This document shows positions 48,680 through 56,684 of a DNA stretch of 64,000 nt, piece by piece. Position numbers and translations under genes: made by a program. How positions within the stretch are numbered: the stretch's first letter is position 1; the number at the start of each line of letters is the position of its first letter. Source of the stretch: Peptococcaceae bacterium BRH_c8a (GTDB taxonomy: Bacteria; Bacillota; Desulfotomaculia; Desulfotomaculales; Desulfallaceae). The stretch spans positions 124,001-188,000 of the forward strand of contig LADP01000018.1 in NCBI GenBank assembly GCA_000961575.1, written 5' to 3'. Under the pieces are notes generated by a model. The model was not told the origin of the DNA, searched no databases, and saw only the letters and a program-made list of their open reading frames with translations.

Positions 48680-49624
48680 TTAGCTTTTTTTGACGGCTAT
48701 TTTTTTAAATACCGTTGGTTCATGCTCAACGAATATCCTGGTTTTAGCCAGGGAGAAAATGGTCAGCGCCGTCCAGATTAAACTAAATGAAATCAAATGT
48801 ACTCTGGTAAATGGTTCGTGGTATAGATTGACGCCTATAACCAACATTAAAGTTGGTGCAATATACTGCAAAAAACCGATTACCGTTAACGGCAGCCGGT
48901 TGGCACCAGCGGCAAACAGGATTAGAGGCACTGCAGTGATAACGCCCGCCCCCATCAACAACCCCGTAATACCAGGTGTAACGTTTCCAAAAGCCCCGCC
49001 TCCGCTGTTATGCACAAAACCCAGGTAAGTGAGCATAAAAGGGGAAATTAACATGGTTTCCAGGGTAATTCCGGTAATCGCCCCCAGGTGAACCATTTTT
49101 TTAATTAACCCGTACACACCAAAACTGGTGGCCAGGATCAGCGCTATCCAGGGGACAGTGCCAAAATTTACGGTCATATATAAAACACCGATGGCAGCCA
49201 GGATGAACGATACCACCTGCCAGAATGAAAGTTTCTCCTTCAGGACGATGATTCCCAACATGACGCTCACTAGCGGGTTTATGTAGTACCCTAAACTGGA
49301 TTCTACCACGTGATCGTGATTCACAGCCCAGATATAAGTAAACCAGTTAACGGTAATAAATACAGATGCCAATACCACGCCGATGATTTTTGAGGGTTGG
49401 GCAAGTATATCACGCAATTCAGTTACAAATGACTTCATCTTGCCGGCTACAAGCAGTACCACCAACAAGAAGACAAAAGACCACACAATCCGGTGAGCCA
49501 GTATCTCTTGCGGGGAGACAATTTGTACCAGCTTCCAGTAGATCGGCAAAAACCCCCATAGCACGTATGCTCCCGTAGCTGAAACTATGCCAATAAATTG
49601 ATCATTATTCTGCCAGTTTTTCAT
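48680..49624 (-). CDS. rarD: EamA family transporter RarD
   Basis: A 314-residue ten-helix drug/metabolite transporter. GIVSATGAYVLWGFLPIYWKLV, EILAHRIVWSFVFLLVVL, WFTYIWAVNHDHVVESSLGYYINPLVSVMLGIIVLKEKLS and RLPLTVIGFLQYIAPTLMLVIGV match RarD. It is a putative chloramphenicol-type permease; real substrate unknown. The ATG at 49624 has GGAG eight bases upstream; the open frame starts 28 codons earlier without a site. Confidence 0.9.
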   Translation of the reverse strand: MKNWQNNDQFIGIVSATGAYVLWGFLPIYWKLVQIVSPQEILAHRIVWSFVFLLVVLLVAGKMKSFVTELRDILAQPSKIIGVVLASVFITVNWFTYIWAVNHDHVVESSLGYYINPLVSVMLGIIVLKEKLSFWQVVSFILAAIGVLYMTVNFGTVPWIALILATSFGVYGLIKKMVHLGAITGITLETMLISPFMLTYLGFVHNSGGGAFGNVTPGITGLLMGAGVITAVPLILFAAGANRLPLTVIGFLQYIAPTLMLVIGVNLYHEPFTRVHLISFSLIWTALTIFSLAKTRIFVEHEPTVFKKIAVKKS

Positions 49625-49809
49625 TTTTTTAGCTCCGGTAAAAGTTATTACAAATAAACTAATTCTAATGCCATTTTTCCTTAATGACAATATCGTTTTG
49701 CTGACCATTACTAAGCCAAGGCTTAATAATTTCTTAATATTTCTATAAGCGGTGTTTAAGCTTTATTTGTAAAAATAGCTGTAGAGCACGATTTTGAGGA
49801 GATGGTCAA

Positions 49810-50736
49810 ATGAATGGTGAACACGTTATTGAAGTTAAGAGCCTGCGAAAATCCTTTGGTCCAACCAAAGTTGTGGACGGGATTGGCTTTAACGTTGAAA
49901 AGGGCGACGTTTTCGGCTTTCTTGGCCCCAACGGGGCAGGTAAAACTACCACTATGCGCATGATGCTGGGCCTGGTGTACCCCGACGAGGGGTCGGTAAC
50001 TATTAATGGATACAACATAGCCAAAGATTTTTTAAATGCCATCCGCGGGGTGGGCGCCATAGTAGAAACACCCAGGTTTTATCCCTACCTTACCGGGCGT
50101 CAGAATCTGTTGCAGATAGCCAATCTACACCCCCGGTTACCAGGCTCCAGAATCGACGAGGTGCTGGATATGGTGGGCCTGACCGGCAGAGCCGCTAACC
50201 GGGTGGGGACTTACTCACTGGGTATGAAACAGCGATTGGGTATTGCCCGGGCTCTTTTAAACCACCCCAGCGTTGTCTTTTTGGATGAGCCGACCAACGG
50301 TCTAGATCCACAAGGCATGAAAGAGATCAGGGAAATGATCAGCCAGTTGGCGCTGGAACAGGATATAACCTTTTTCATATCCACCCATTTATTACATGAA
50401 GTCGAACAAATATGCAACAAGGTGACCATATTAAACAAAGGCCGGCTAATCGCCCGGGGGACAGTAAAAGAATTGCTTGGCAAAGACAACGAACTGGTGG
50501 AAATTAGCACTCCGGATGCCGGAAAGGCCTTGGAAATATTAACAGGTATCGGTTATGTGAAGTCCGTTAAGCCCGGTCTCGGCGGTTTGGAAGTGGAGCT
50601 GGAAAGAGGCCGCTCGGCGGAATTAAACGGGCTGCTGGTATCTCACAGCGTGATGGTCAATTACCTGGTACCGAAAAATCAATCCCTGGAACAATTCTTT
50701 ATTGAACTTACCGAAGGGGGGCACCAAGTTGCTTAA
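49810..50736 (+). CDS. ABC transporter ATP-binding protein
   Basis: A 308-residue ATPase with Walker A GPNGAGKTTT (~residue 40), signature YSLGMKQRLGIARAL, Walker B VVFLDEPTNGLDPQG and H-loop STHLLHEVE. The C-terminal ~80 residues are the usual regulatory extension of bacitracin/lantibiotic-type ABC exporters (BcrA/CcmA class). ATG with AGGAGATGG upstream. Works with the overlapping permease; the adjacent two-component genes may control it. Confidence 0.92.
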   Translation: MNGEHVIEVKSLRKSFGPTKVVDGIGFNVEKGDVFGFLGPNGAGKTTTMRMMLGLVYPDEGSVTINGYNIAKDFLNAIRGVGAIVETPRFYPYLTGRQNLLQIANLHPRLPGSRIDEVLDMVGLTGRAANRVGTYSLGMKQRLGIARALLNHPSVVFLDEPTNGLDPQGMKEIREMISQLALEQDITFFISTHLLHEVEQICNKVTILNKGRLIARGTVKELLGKDNELVEISTPDAGKALEILTGIGYVKSVKPGLGGLEVELERGRSAELNGLLVSHSVMVNYLVPKNQSLEQFFIELTEGGHQVA

Positions 50737-51517
50737 CCTGATCAAGAATGAACTGATTAAACTAACCGCCAATAAAAAGCTTTACGTGGGCATGTTCATT
50801 ATCCTGGGTGTTAACCTGCTGCCTCTGTTGGAAATGGTTACAGGTTCCCTTGGTGATATACCTATTGCCGGTCAAACCTTCCCCCTTTACATGCTATCAA
50901 CCTATCTTAACGTGGTGATGCCCATTTTCATCAGTGTGTTAATCGCTGATATGATTACCGATGATTATGTAAACGGGACGCTGACGCTTTCCTTAATCCA
51001 TCCGGTGTCACGGGGTAGACTGCTGGCGGCGAAAGTGCTGGCCCTGGCAACAATGATAACTTTGCTATTGCTTTATTCATTACTGTTGGGATATGTTTTC
51101 GGGTCGGTAATCTTTGGCTGGGGTGAGCAGTTTATATACCAGGATGTAGTTTCCGAAACCAACTACACCTTTTCCGCTGCCACCGGTTTTGTTATAACCC
51201 TGGGATCTTACGCGGTTTCTATAGCCCCCCTGTTGGCCTTCGGCATGGTAGTCCTGCTGCTGGCGTTCCACTTTAACAGCGGCGGTGCATTGGTGGGCAC
51301 ATGCATCGGTTTGGTGATAGCACTCAGCTTTCTTGGAGAAATAGCTCAAGGTTTGCGTCCGGTTTTGATTAACCATTACTTTGCATTGTTTAAATATGCC
51401 TTTTTAGATAAGAACACTGCCCAGGTAATGGTTGCAGTTTTGGTACTCGGGGCCTACAGTATTGTACCGTTAATGCTGAGTTTAAGAACATTGAAAAAGA
51501 AAGATATAGTTTATTAA
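50729..51517 (+). CDS. ABC-2 type transporter permease
   Basis: A 262-residue membrane protein of the ABC-2 family (NLIKNELIKLTANKKLYVGMFIIL, DDYVNGTLTLSLIHPVSRGRLLAAKVLALATMI, then several more helices). The TTG at 50729 overlaps the ATPase stop by eight bases with GGGGGG upstream; the earlier TTG in frame is less likely. Likely exports or senses an antimicrobial or lipid-soluble compound. Confidence 0.87.
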   Translation: MLNLIKNELIKLTANKKLYVGMFIILGVNLLPLLEMVTGSLGDIPIAGQTFPLYMLSTYLNVVMPIFISVLIADMITDDYVNGTLTLSLIHPVSRGRLLAAKVLALATMITLLLLYSLLLGYVFGSVIFGWGEQFIYQDVVSETNYTFSAATGFVITLGSYAVSIAPLLAFGMVVLLLAFHFNSGGALVGTCIGLVIALSFLGEIAQGLRPVLINHYFALFKYAFLDKNTAQVMVAVLVLGAYSIVPLMLSLRTLKKKDIVY

Positions 51518-51611
51518 ATCACGAAAAAATGAATGCCTACAAAGAATAGCGCTTTCCGATTTGTTCCCGGCTGATATAATACACTTAATAACAGTAAAGC
51601 CGGGAGGTACA

Positions 51612-52307
51612 ATGTCTAGCGATAAGATTTTAATTGTCGAAGATGAAAAGGAGATTGCTGAATTAGTCCGCGATTACCTGGTGCGGGAAGGTTACCAGGT
51701 AATTATTTCCCCTGACGGGGAACAGGGTCTCCAGGATTACAGACGGCATGCACCGGATATGGTTATATTAGATATTATGCTGCCCAGGGTAGACGGCATG
51801 GAACTGTGCCGAATGATTAGGAATGAATCAAACATACCCATACTGATGCTGAGTGCTAAGCATAGCGAAGTGGATAAAATTTTAAGCCTGGGACTGGGCG
51901 CCGACGATTATATGACCAAGCCCTTTAGTCCCGGGGAACTGGTGGCGAGGATCAAAGCGCAACTGCGGCGGTATACTTTGCTATCAACCCCCCCGGGCAA
52001 TCAGGGGATGCTTAAATATGGTGAACTAGAAATTGACAGTAAAGGATATAACGTTTTTCTGGCCGGCAAAAAGGTGGACTTGTCGGCCAAGGAGTTTGAG
52101 ATTCTTAATTTATTGGCAGCCAATCCGCAGCAGGTTTTTACCCGGGAACAAATTTTTGACCGTGTTTGGGGCTTTAATGAGTTTGGTGACATCAACACAG
52201 TTACTGTGCACATAAGAAAAATCCGGGAAAAGGTAGAGCCGGAACCTGCACGCCCCCGGTTTATTAAAACAGTTTGGGGAGTAGGCTATAAGTTTGATGG
52301 AGGGTAA
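51612..52307 (+). CDS. OmpR-family response regulator
   Basis: A 231-residue regulator: receiver with ED acid pocket (VEDEKE), phosphoacceptor D54 (VILDIMLPRVDG), K in DDYMTKPF, and winged-helix domain (LSAKEFEILNLLAANPQQVFTREQIFDRVWGFNEFGDINTVTVHIRKIREKV). The ATG at 51612 has GGGAGG six bases upstream; the longer frame is not supported. TATAAT at 51575-51580 suggests its own promoter after the ABC genes. Followed by its kinase after two bases. Confidence 0.92.
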   Translation: MSSDKILIVEDEKEIAELVRDYLVREGYQVIISPDGEQGLQDYRRHAPDMVILDIMLPRVDGMELCRMIRNESNIPILMLSAKHSEVDKILSLGLGADDYMTKPFSPGELVARIKAQLRRYTLLSTPPGNQGMLKYGELEIDSKGYNVFLAGKKVDLSAKEFEILNLLAANPQQVFTREQIFDRVWGFNEFGDINTVTVHIRKIREKVEPEPARPRFIKTVWGVGYKFDGG

Positions 52308-52309
52308 AA

Positions 52310-53716
52310 ATGACACCGGGTATTAGGTCGAAGCTGGTAATTGCACTTATTCTGATTCTTCTTATACCGGCCGTTGCTGCCGGTGGTGGTTTTGCTATTA
52401 GTATGTACCGGCTGCAAAACAGTGCCGGCAACGAACAGTTGGATCAAATGCAGCAGATTAACCAGATTGTTGTCCATGAAGTAATTAACGGTTACCAATA
52501 TATTGGGAACCAGGATAGATTTTTTACGCATCTAAAGCCGCTGCTGGAAAAGTACCATTTAGAGCTGCAAATAGAGAGCCTGACGGGAAAAACTTTTTTT
52601 GATTCTACTCTTTTTAATACACAGGAACTGCCGGAAAGCGACTTTATTTGGAATCGGTTTGGTGGGCAGGCCAGCAGGTCTTCGATACCCATAGTCATCG
52701 ATAACAAAGTTGTGGCTAACGCTGTGCTTAATTCGTATGACCCAGCATTAACCGGTTTTTTTACCAGGGTATATTCATCAATGCTGATGAGCCTGCTCCT
52801 CGGGGTCTTAACCTTAATGAGCTTGGTAGTTATTTTTACATTGTATGTTTCTAAATCGGTCTTAAAGCCTTTGCAGGAGCTAAATAACACTGCGGAAAAC
52901 ATTGCCGAAGGTAATCTCGATCATGAAATTAAATACCGGGCCGGTGACGAGCTAGGGCGTTTCAGCCGCACATTTGATCAAATGAGGCTGAAGTTAAAAG
53001 AATCACTGCACAAGCAGCAGGAAATAGAAACGGCCAGAAAAGAAATGTTGGTCAGTATCTCCCACGACCTGCGCACCCCCATTGCATCAATAAAGGGGTA
53101 CGTGGAAGGCCTGCAGGACGGTGTTGCTGTTGACGCGGCTATGACTAACCGGTATCTAACGGTGATTAAAGATAAAACGGAAAGACTAGACCGGCTTATT
53201 GATGACCTCTTCCGGTTTTCTAGACTGGATCTGGGGCAGGTCGATATGCATTTACAGCAGACCAATAGCCTTGAACTTTTGGAAAGCGCTTTTTCGGGTT
53301 ACGAGTTGGAACTGGGTGCCGGCAGGTTCATTGTAGACAGGCCGTTGCCTTCAGCGACGGTTAAGTTGGATAGGTATAAAATAGAGCAAGTTATAGATAA
53401 CCTGATCCAGAACGCCCGGCGGCATGCCGGAGACAGCAGTATTATAGGTGCGGGGGCCTTTGTGCAGGACGACCGCTTAACCGTGGCGGTACGGGATAAT
53501 GGCCCCGGGATTGCAGAGCACGACCTGCCGCGGTTGTTTGATCGGTTTTATAGGGGGGAAAAATCGCGCTCCCGGGATTATGGCGGGACAGGACTCGGGC
53601 TGGCGATCTGTAAGCATATTGTAACCGCCCACGGGGGCGATATATGGGTTGAAAGCATCCGCGGCAGGGGCAGTACCTTTTATTTTTCCCTACCGTTGGA
53701 CGGTAATTTATATTAA
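52310..53716 (+). CDS. Sensor histidine kinase
   Basis: A 468-residue membrane kinase: helix ~8-32, outer sensor ~33-152, helix ~155-180, HAMP, HisKA with H252 (VSISHDLRTPIASIKGY), HATPase with NLIQNARRHAG, DNGPGIAEHDLPRLFDRFYR and GGTGLGLAICKHIV. It phosphorylates the upstream regulator. The adjacent ABC exporter suggests detection of an antimicrobial or envelope signal. Confidence 0.92.
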   Translation: MTPGIRSKLVIALILILLIPAVAAGGGFAISMYRLQNSAGNEQLDQMQQINQIVVHEVINGYQYIGNQDRFFTHLKPLLEKYHLELQIESLTGKTFFDSTLFNTQELPESDFIWNRFGGQASRSSIPIVIDNKVVANAVLNSYDPALTGFFTRVYSSMLMSLLLGVLTLMSLVVIFTLYVSKSVLKPLQELNNTAENIAEGNLDHEIKYRAGDELGRFSRTFDQMRLKLKESLHKQQEIETARKEMLVSISHDLRTPIASIKGYVEGLQDGVAVDAAMTNRYLTVIKDKTERLDRLIDDLFRFSRLDLGQVDMHLQQTNSLELLESAFSGYELELGAGRFIVDRPLPSATVKLDRYKIEQVIDNLIQNARRHAGDSSIIGAGAFVQDDRLTVAVRDNGPGIAEHDLPRLFDRFYRGEKSRSRDYGGTGLGLAICKHIVTAHGGDIWVESIRGRGSTFYFSLPLDGNLY

Positions 53717-53775
53717 AACCTAACTGGCAATGCATAAAACCGGGTGCAAAAACAGAAATTAAACCTGGAGGTGCA

Positions 53776-54012
53776 ATGCAGATGAAAACAATAGCTTTGA
53801 GCGGGGATCTGGCCAGGCTGCGCGGCGACCTGGAAAGAGAAGGTTTTAATGTCGTGGAAGGTACCAATGCTGAGCGTGCCGACGCTCTGGTGGTATCGGG
53901 CATGGACAACAACGCCATGAATATGGAGGACATCAAAACCAGGAAAGTGGTTATCGATGCCAGTGGCAAGAGTACCGGTGAAATAATAAACGAACTGCGG
54001 AATATCCCCTGA
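53776..54012 (+). CDS. UPF0180 (YkuS family) protein
   Basis: A 78-residue protein matching YkuS: IALSGDLARLRGDLEREGFNVV, ADALVVSGMDNNAMNMEDIKT and VVIDASGKSTGEIINEL. Small cytosolic protein of unknown function found in spore-forming Bacillota. GGAGG lies four bases before the first ATG and 10 before the second (53782), so the start is uncertain by two codons. Its last codons form part of a terminator stem. Confidence 0.85.
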   Translation: MQMKTIALSGDLARLRGDLEREGFNVVEGTNAERADALVVSGMDNNAMNMEDIKTRKVVIDASGKSTGEIINELRNIP

Positions 54013-54037
54013 CCGGGTGATGTTCCGCAGTTTTTTT
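53992..54037 (+). terminator. Terminator overlapping the ykuS-family 3' end
   Basis: AACTGCGGAA (from 53992) pairs with TTCCGCAGTT (ending 54032) and is followed by a T-run. It begins inside the coding sequence. Confidence 0.8.
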
Positions 54038-54040
54038 AGC

Positions 54041-54421
54041 TTAACCGGTCTGGTTTATTTTTGGCACGCACAACACATCAAAGGGGAAAATCATGTCGGG
54101 GTTCGCAATATGGGGATTGGATGTAATTAGTTTTTCCTCGCTAATATTAAACTTTTGAGCCACCGAAAAAATGGTGTCTCCGTCCAGCACTTCGTAACGG
54201 CCCTGGAAACCGGGCGGACAGTTTACCGGTTTGCGAAATCCCGGCACACACAAAGCGTCCCCGGGATAAAGCATATCGGGGTTTGAGATATGCGGGTTAA
54301 TAGCTATTAAATTCTTGGTACTGGTGCCGAACCGCTTTGCTATGATGGAAACCGTGTCGCCGGAGATTACAAAATAAATACTTTTGTATCCCGCCGGGCA
54401 ATCCGATGGATATCGGCCCAT
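54041..54421 (-). CDS. Protein of two LysM domains
   Basis: A 126-residue protein consisting of two LysM repeats (YFVISGDTVSIIAKRFGTSTKNLIAINPHISNPDMLYPGDALCVP and YEVLDGDTIFSVAQKFNISEEKLITSNPHIANPDMIFPFDVLCVP), each preceded by a Cys-Pro motif (DCPAGY, NCPPGF). LysM domains bind peptidoglycan; similar short proteins occur in spore coats. No signal peptide, which fits a coat protein made in the mother cell. AGGAAGG upstream of the ATG. Confidence 0.88.
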   Translation of the reverse strand: MGRYPSDCPAGYKSIYFVISGDTVSIIAKRFGTSTKNLIAINPHISNPDMLYPGDALCVPGFRKPVNCPPGFQGRYEVLDGDTIFSVAQKFNISEEKLITSNPHIANPDMIFPFDVLCVPKINQTG

Positions 54422-54547
54422 TTATTACACCTTCCTTGCCGAGGTTTACCTAATTAGAACATATGCAGTTGAATGCAAACACGTTTTTGATAATTAAAAT
54501 ATTTGATAATTAACCAGTTTTTTAACAATAATAATTTTCAATATTTA

Positions 54548-54577
54548 TTGACAAGTTAGGACAAACATCGGTAAAAT
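54548..54577 (+). promoter_or_regulatory. Promoter of the second iclR gene
   Basis: TTGACA (54548-54553) and TAAAAT (54572-54577) are 18 bases apart. The predicted transcription start, near 54584, is just before the palindrome at 54598. Confidence 0.65.
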
Positions 54578-54597
54578 TATAAGTACAATCCGTAAAA

Positions 54598-54625
54598 CGG
54601 TATACGTACCGCTAGATGGTATACG
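54598..54625 (+). promoter_or_regulatory. IclR operator site 1
   Basis: CGGTATACGTACCG (54598-54611) is a palindrome, followed after six bases by a second GGTATACG half-site (54618-54625). It lies between the promoter and the ribosome binding site of iclR, where a repressor would block transcription. A near-identical palindrome precedes the TAXI gene. Confidence 0.7.
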
Positions 54626-54636
54626 AGGTGCTATAA

Positions 54637-55404
54637 ATGTCGGAAGTAAGGGCTGTAAAAAGGGCTTTTGAAATACTGGATTATCTCCGGGTGGAAAAGG
54701 AGCCACAGAGTCTGGCATCTTTACATAGATCACTGGGTCTGTCCAAAACCACATTGGCAAGGATTCTGGGCACCCTTGAAAAAAGCGGTTTTGTGGAAAG
54801 AGACAGTGTTTCCCAGGGATACATACTGGGTATGAAATTTTTACATTTCGGGTACGTGGTATCTGAAAGGTTTACTGCAAAAAAAGTGTCAACGCCTGTT
54901 TTAAAAAGAATACGCGATGCTTGTAACGAAACGGTTTATATTTACCTGTTGAACGGAAATAGCAGAATATGCGTGGATTATCTCCAGGGTAAAAGCACGG
55001 TCAGGGTGATGGTATATTTGGGACAAGAATCACCATTATATAGCGGCGCATCAGGAAAAGCTATTCTTGCTTATTTTGCAGATGAGAAACTAGAAAAGTA
55101 TTTTAAAGAAACAGAATTGGTACCATTGACATCCAACACAATTGTGGATCGAGATAGGTTAAGGCAGGAATTGAAAACCATTAGGCAGCGAGGTTACGCA
55201 GTAAGCCTGGGAGAAAAAGTGCCCGGGGTATTTTCTATCAGTGCGCCGATACGGGACGAAAAGGGGATCGTCAATGCCTCACTATCTATTGCTGCTCCAC
55301 TTGATCGGCAGTCTGAAATAGATAGTTTTGTCAAGCTTGTGGTAGAAGGCGCCGTTGAAATATCAAATTATTCACAAGTATTTCGAAATGAGTTATTTAA
55401 TTAG
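54637..55404 (+). CDS. IclR family transcriptional regulator
   Basis: A 255-residue regulator: winged helix-turn-helix (VKRAFEILDYLRVEKEPQSLASLHRSLGLSKTTLARILGTLEKSGFVER) and IclR effector domain (LKRIRDACNETVYIYLLNGNSRICVDYLQG, LYSGASGKAILAYF, GVFSISAPIRDEKGIVNASL). It precedes the TAXI-TRAP/kor genes on the same strand and probably represses both itself and that operon through the shared palindromes. GAGGTG site before the ATG. Confidence 0.93.
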   Translation: MSEVRAVKRAFEILDYLRVEKEPQSLASLHRSLGLSKTTLARILGTLEKSGFVERDSVSQGYILGMKFLHFGYVVSERFTAKKVSTPVLKRIRDACNETVYIYLLNGNSRICVDYLQGKSTVRVMVYLGQESPLYSGASGKAILAYFADEKLEKYFKETELVPLTSNTIVDRDRLRQELKTIRQRGYAVSLGEKVPGVFSISAPIRDEKGIVNASLSIAAPLDRQSEIDSFVKLVVEGAVEISNYSQVFRNELFN

Positions 55405-55462
55405 ATAATTAGTTTGCGGACAAACAATTTATATATAACTCATCTTATTTTTCACCACTATG

Positions 55463-55475
55463 CGGTATGCGTACC
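55463..55475 (+). promoter_or_regulatory. IclR operator site 2
   Basis: CGGTATGCGTACC matches site 1 (CGGTATACGTACC) at 12 of 13 bases. It is nested in an outer inverted repeat CCACT (55455-55459) / AGTGG (55480-55484), about 130 bases before the TAXI binding-protein gene. Confidence 0.7.
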
Positions 55476-55530
55476 ACAGAGTGGGATGGTTTAGGTGAAA
55501 CTGTTATTGTATTTTTGTTCAGGGGGAGGT

Positions 55531-55560
55531 GAAATTAGTTTCTTAGAAATTAGTTTCTTA
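55531..55560 (+). repeat. Exact 15-bp tandem duplication in the TAXI leader
   Basis: GAAATTAGTTTCTTA occurs twice without a gap, directly after a ribosome-binding-site-like GGGGGAGGT that has no gene of its own. Confidence 0.8.
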
Positions 55561-55603
55561 ATAGACAACTGAATATTCGAACATGAAAGGAGAACGACAT
55601 TAA

Positions 55604-56599
55604 ATGTTAAAAAACAGAGGTTGGGTGTTTGTAGTCATTGCCATTATGGCCCTGTCATTAATGGTAGTCGGATGTGGTGGTAATCAGGAAGAAAAAACAC
55701 AGGGCGAGCAGAGCGATCCGCAGGCTATGAGTATTGCATCCGGTAAAGCCGGCGGCACATGGTACCCGATGGGTGGAGCGCTGGCGGAAATTGTTCAACA
55801 GACCATAGAAGGTTCCAGTGTATCAACCATGCAGGGAACCGGGGATGCCAATATCATCGGCGTAAATAATAATCAATATACCATAGGTATGTCCTTTTCT
55901 TTCTCTAATGCTGATGCGGTAGAAGGCCGGGGCCCCTTTGAAGGCACAAAGCAGGATAATATAGCTGGGATGTTAGCTCTTTATTCCTCGCCGCTGCAAA
56001 TTGTTGTCAGGGCAGATTCAGGTATTAATACCATTGAAGATTTGAAAGGCAAACGAATTGCTCCTGGTCTGGTGGGAACCTCCGGTGAAGTACTGGTCAA
56101 AAATATACTTGAAGTGCACGGGCTTACTTACGAAGATATGGCCAAGGTTGAACACCTTGCTTACGCTGACGCCGCCATGTTAATGCAGGATGGCCACCTG
56201 GATGCTTTTATGCCGTTTACAACTGTGCCGGCTCCGGTAATCCAGGATCTGGCCGTATCCATGGGCGGGGTCAAATTACTTAGTTTATCCGAGGATAAGT
56301 TTGCACAACTGAAGAGCATTAATGAAGGTTACAGCAAATATACGATCAAGGCTGATACTTACAAAGGTCAAACCGAAGAAGTGCTGTGCGTCGGTTCCAA
56401 CAACGTGCTTGTAGTACAGAAGTCCCTTAGCGAGGATCTTGTTTACAGGATAGTTAAAGGTATCTGTGAAAACAAACAAAAACTGAAGGACGTTCACCAG
56501 GTTATGTTGGACTGGAATGAAGAATATGCTGCCGCTGATATCGGCGTTGATCTGCACCCCGGTGCCGAAAAATATTTTAAAGAAATCGGTGCCCTTTAA
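55604..56599 (+). CDS. TAXI family TRAP solute-binding protein
   Basis: A 331-residue lipoprotein with lipobox VVGC (Cys ~24) and a TAXI domain: MSIASGKAGGTWYPMGGALAEIVQQ, NNQYTIGMSFSFSNADAVEG, IVVRADSGINTIEDLKGKRIAPG and VDLHPGAEKYFKEIGAL. It captures a carboxylate such as a dicarboxylic or 2-hydroxy acid for the fused permease that follows. AAAGGAG before the ATG. A long leader with operator, tandem duplication and strong binding site suggests tight control and high expression. Confidence 0.93.
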   Translation: MLKNRGWVFVVIAIMALSLMVVGCGGNQEEKTQGEQSDPQAMSIASGKAGGTWYPMGGALAEIVQQTIEGSSVSTMQGTGDANIIGVNNNQYTIGMSFSFSNADAVEGRGPFEGTKQDNIAGMLALYSSPLQIVVRADSGINTIEDLKGKRIAPGLVGTSGEVLVKNILEVHGLTYEDMAKVEHLAYADAAMLMQDGHLDAFMPFTTVPAPVIQDLAVSMGGVKLLSLSEDKFAQLKSINEGYSKYTIKADTYKGQTEEVLCVGSNNVLVVQKSLSEDLVYRIVKGICENKQKLKDVHQVMLDWNEEYAAADIGVDLHPGAEKYFKEIGAL

Positions 56600-56609
56600 G
56601 ATTTACATG

Positions 56610-56635
56610 GGCCAATCCGTGTAACCGGGTTGGCC
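56610..56635 (+). repeat. Stem-loop between TAXI protein and permease genes
   Basis: GGCCAA (56610-56615) pairs with TTGGCC (56630-56635), with possible inner CCG/CGG pairing and no T-run. Same position as the dctP-dctQ stem-loop in the other TRAP operon. Confidence 0.55.
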
Positions 56636-56684
56636 TATTATCTCCAAAACTATCACTTCGCTTTTAATATAAGGAGTTGGTAAC

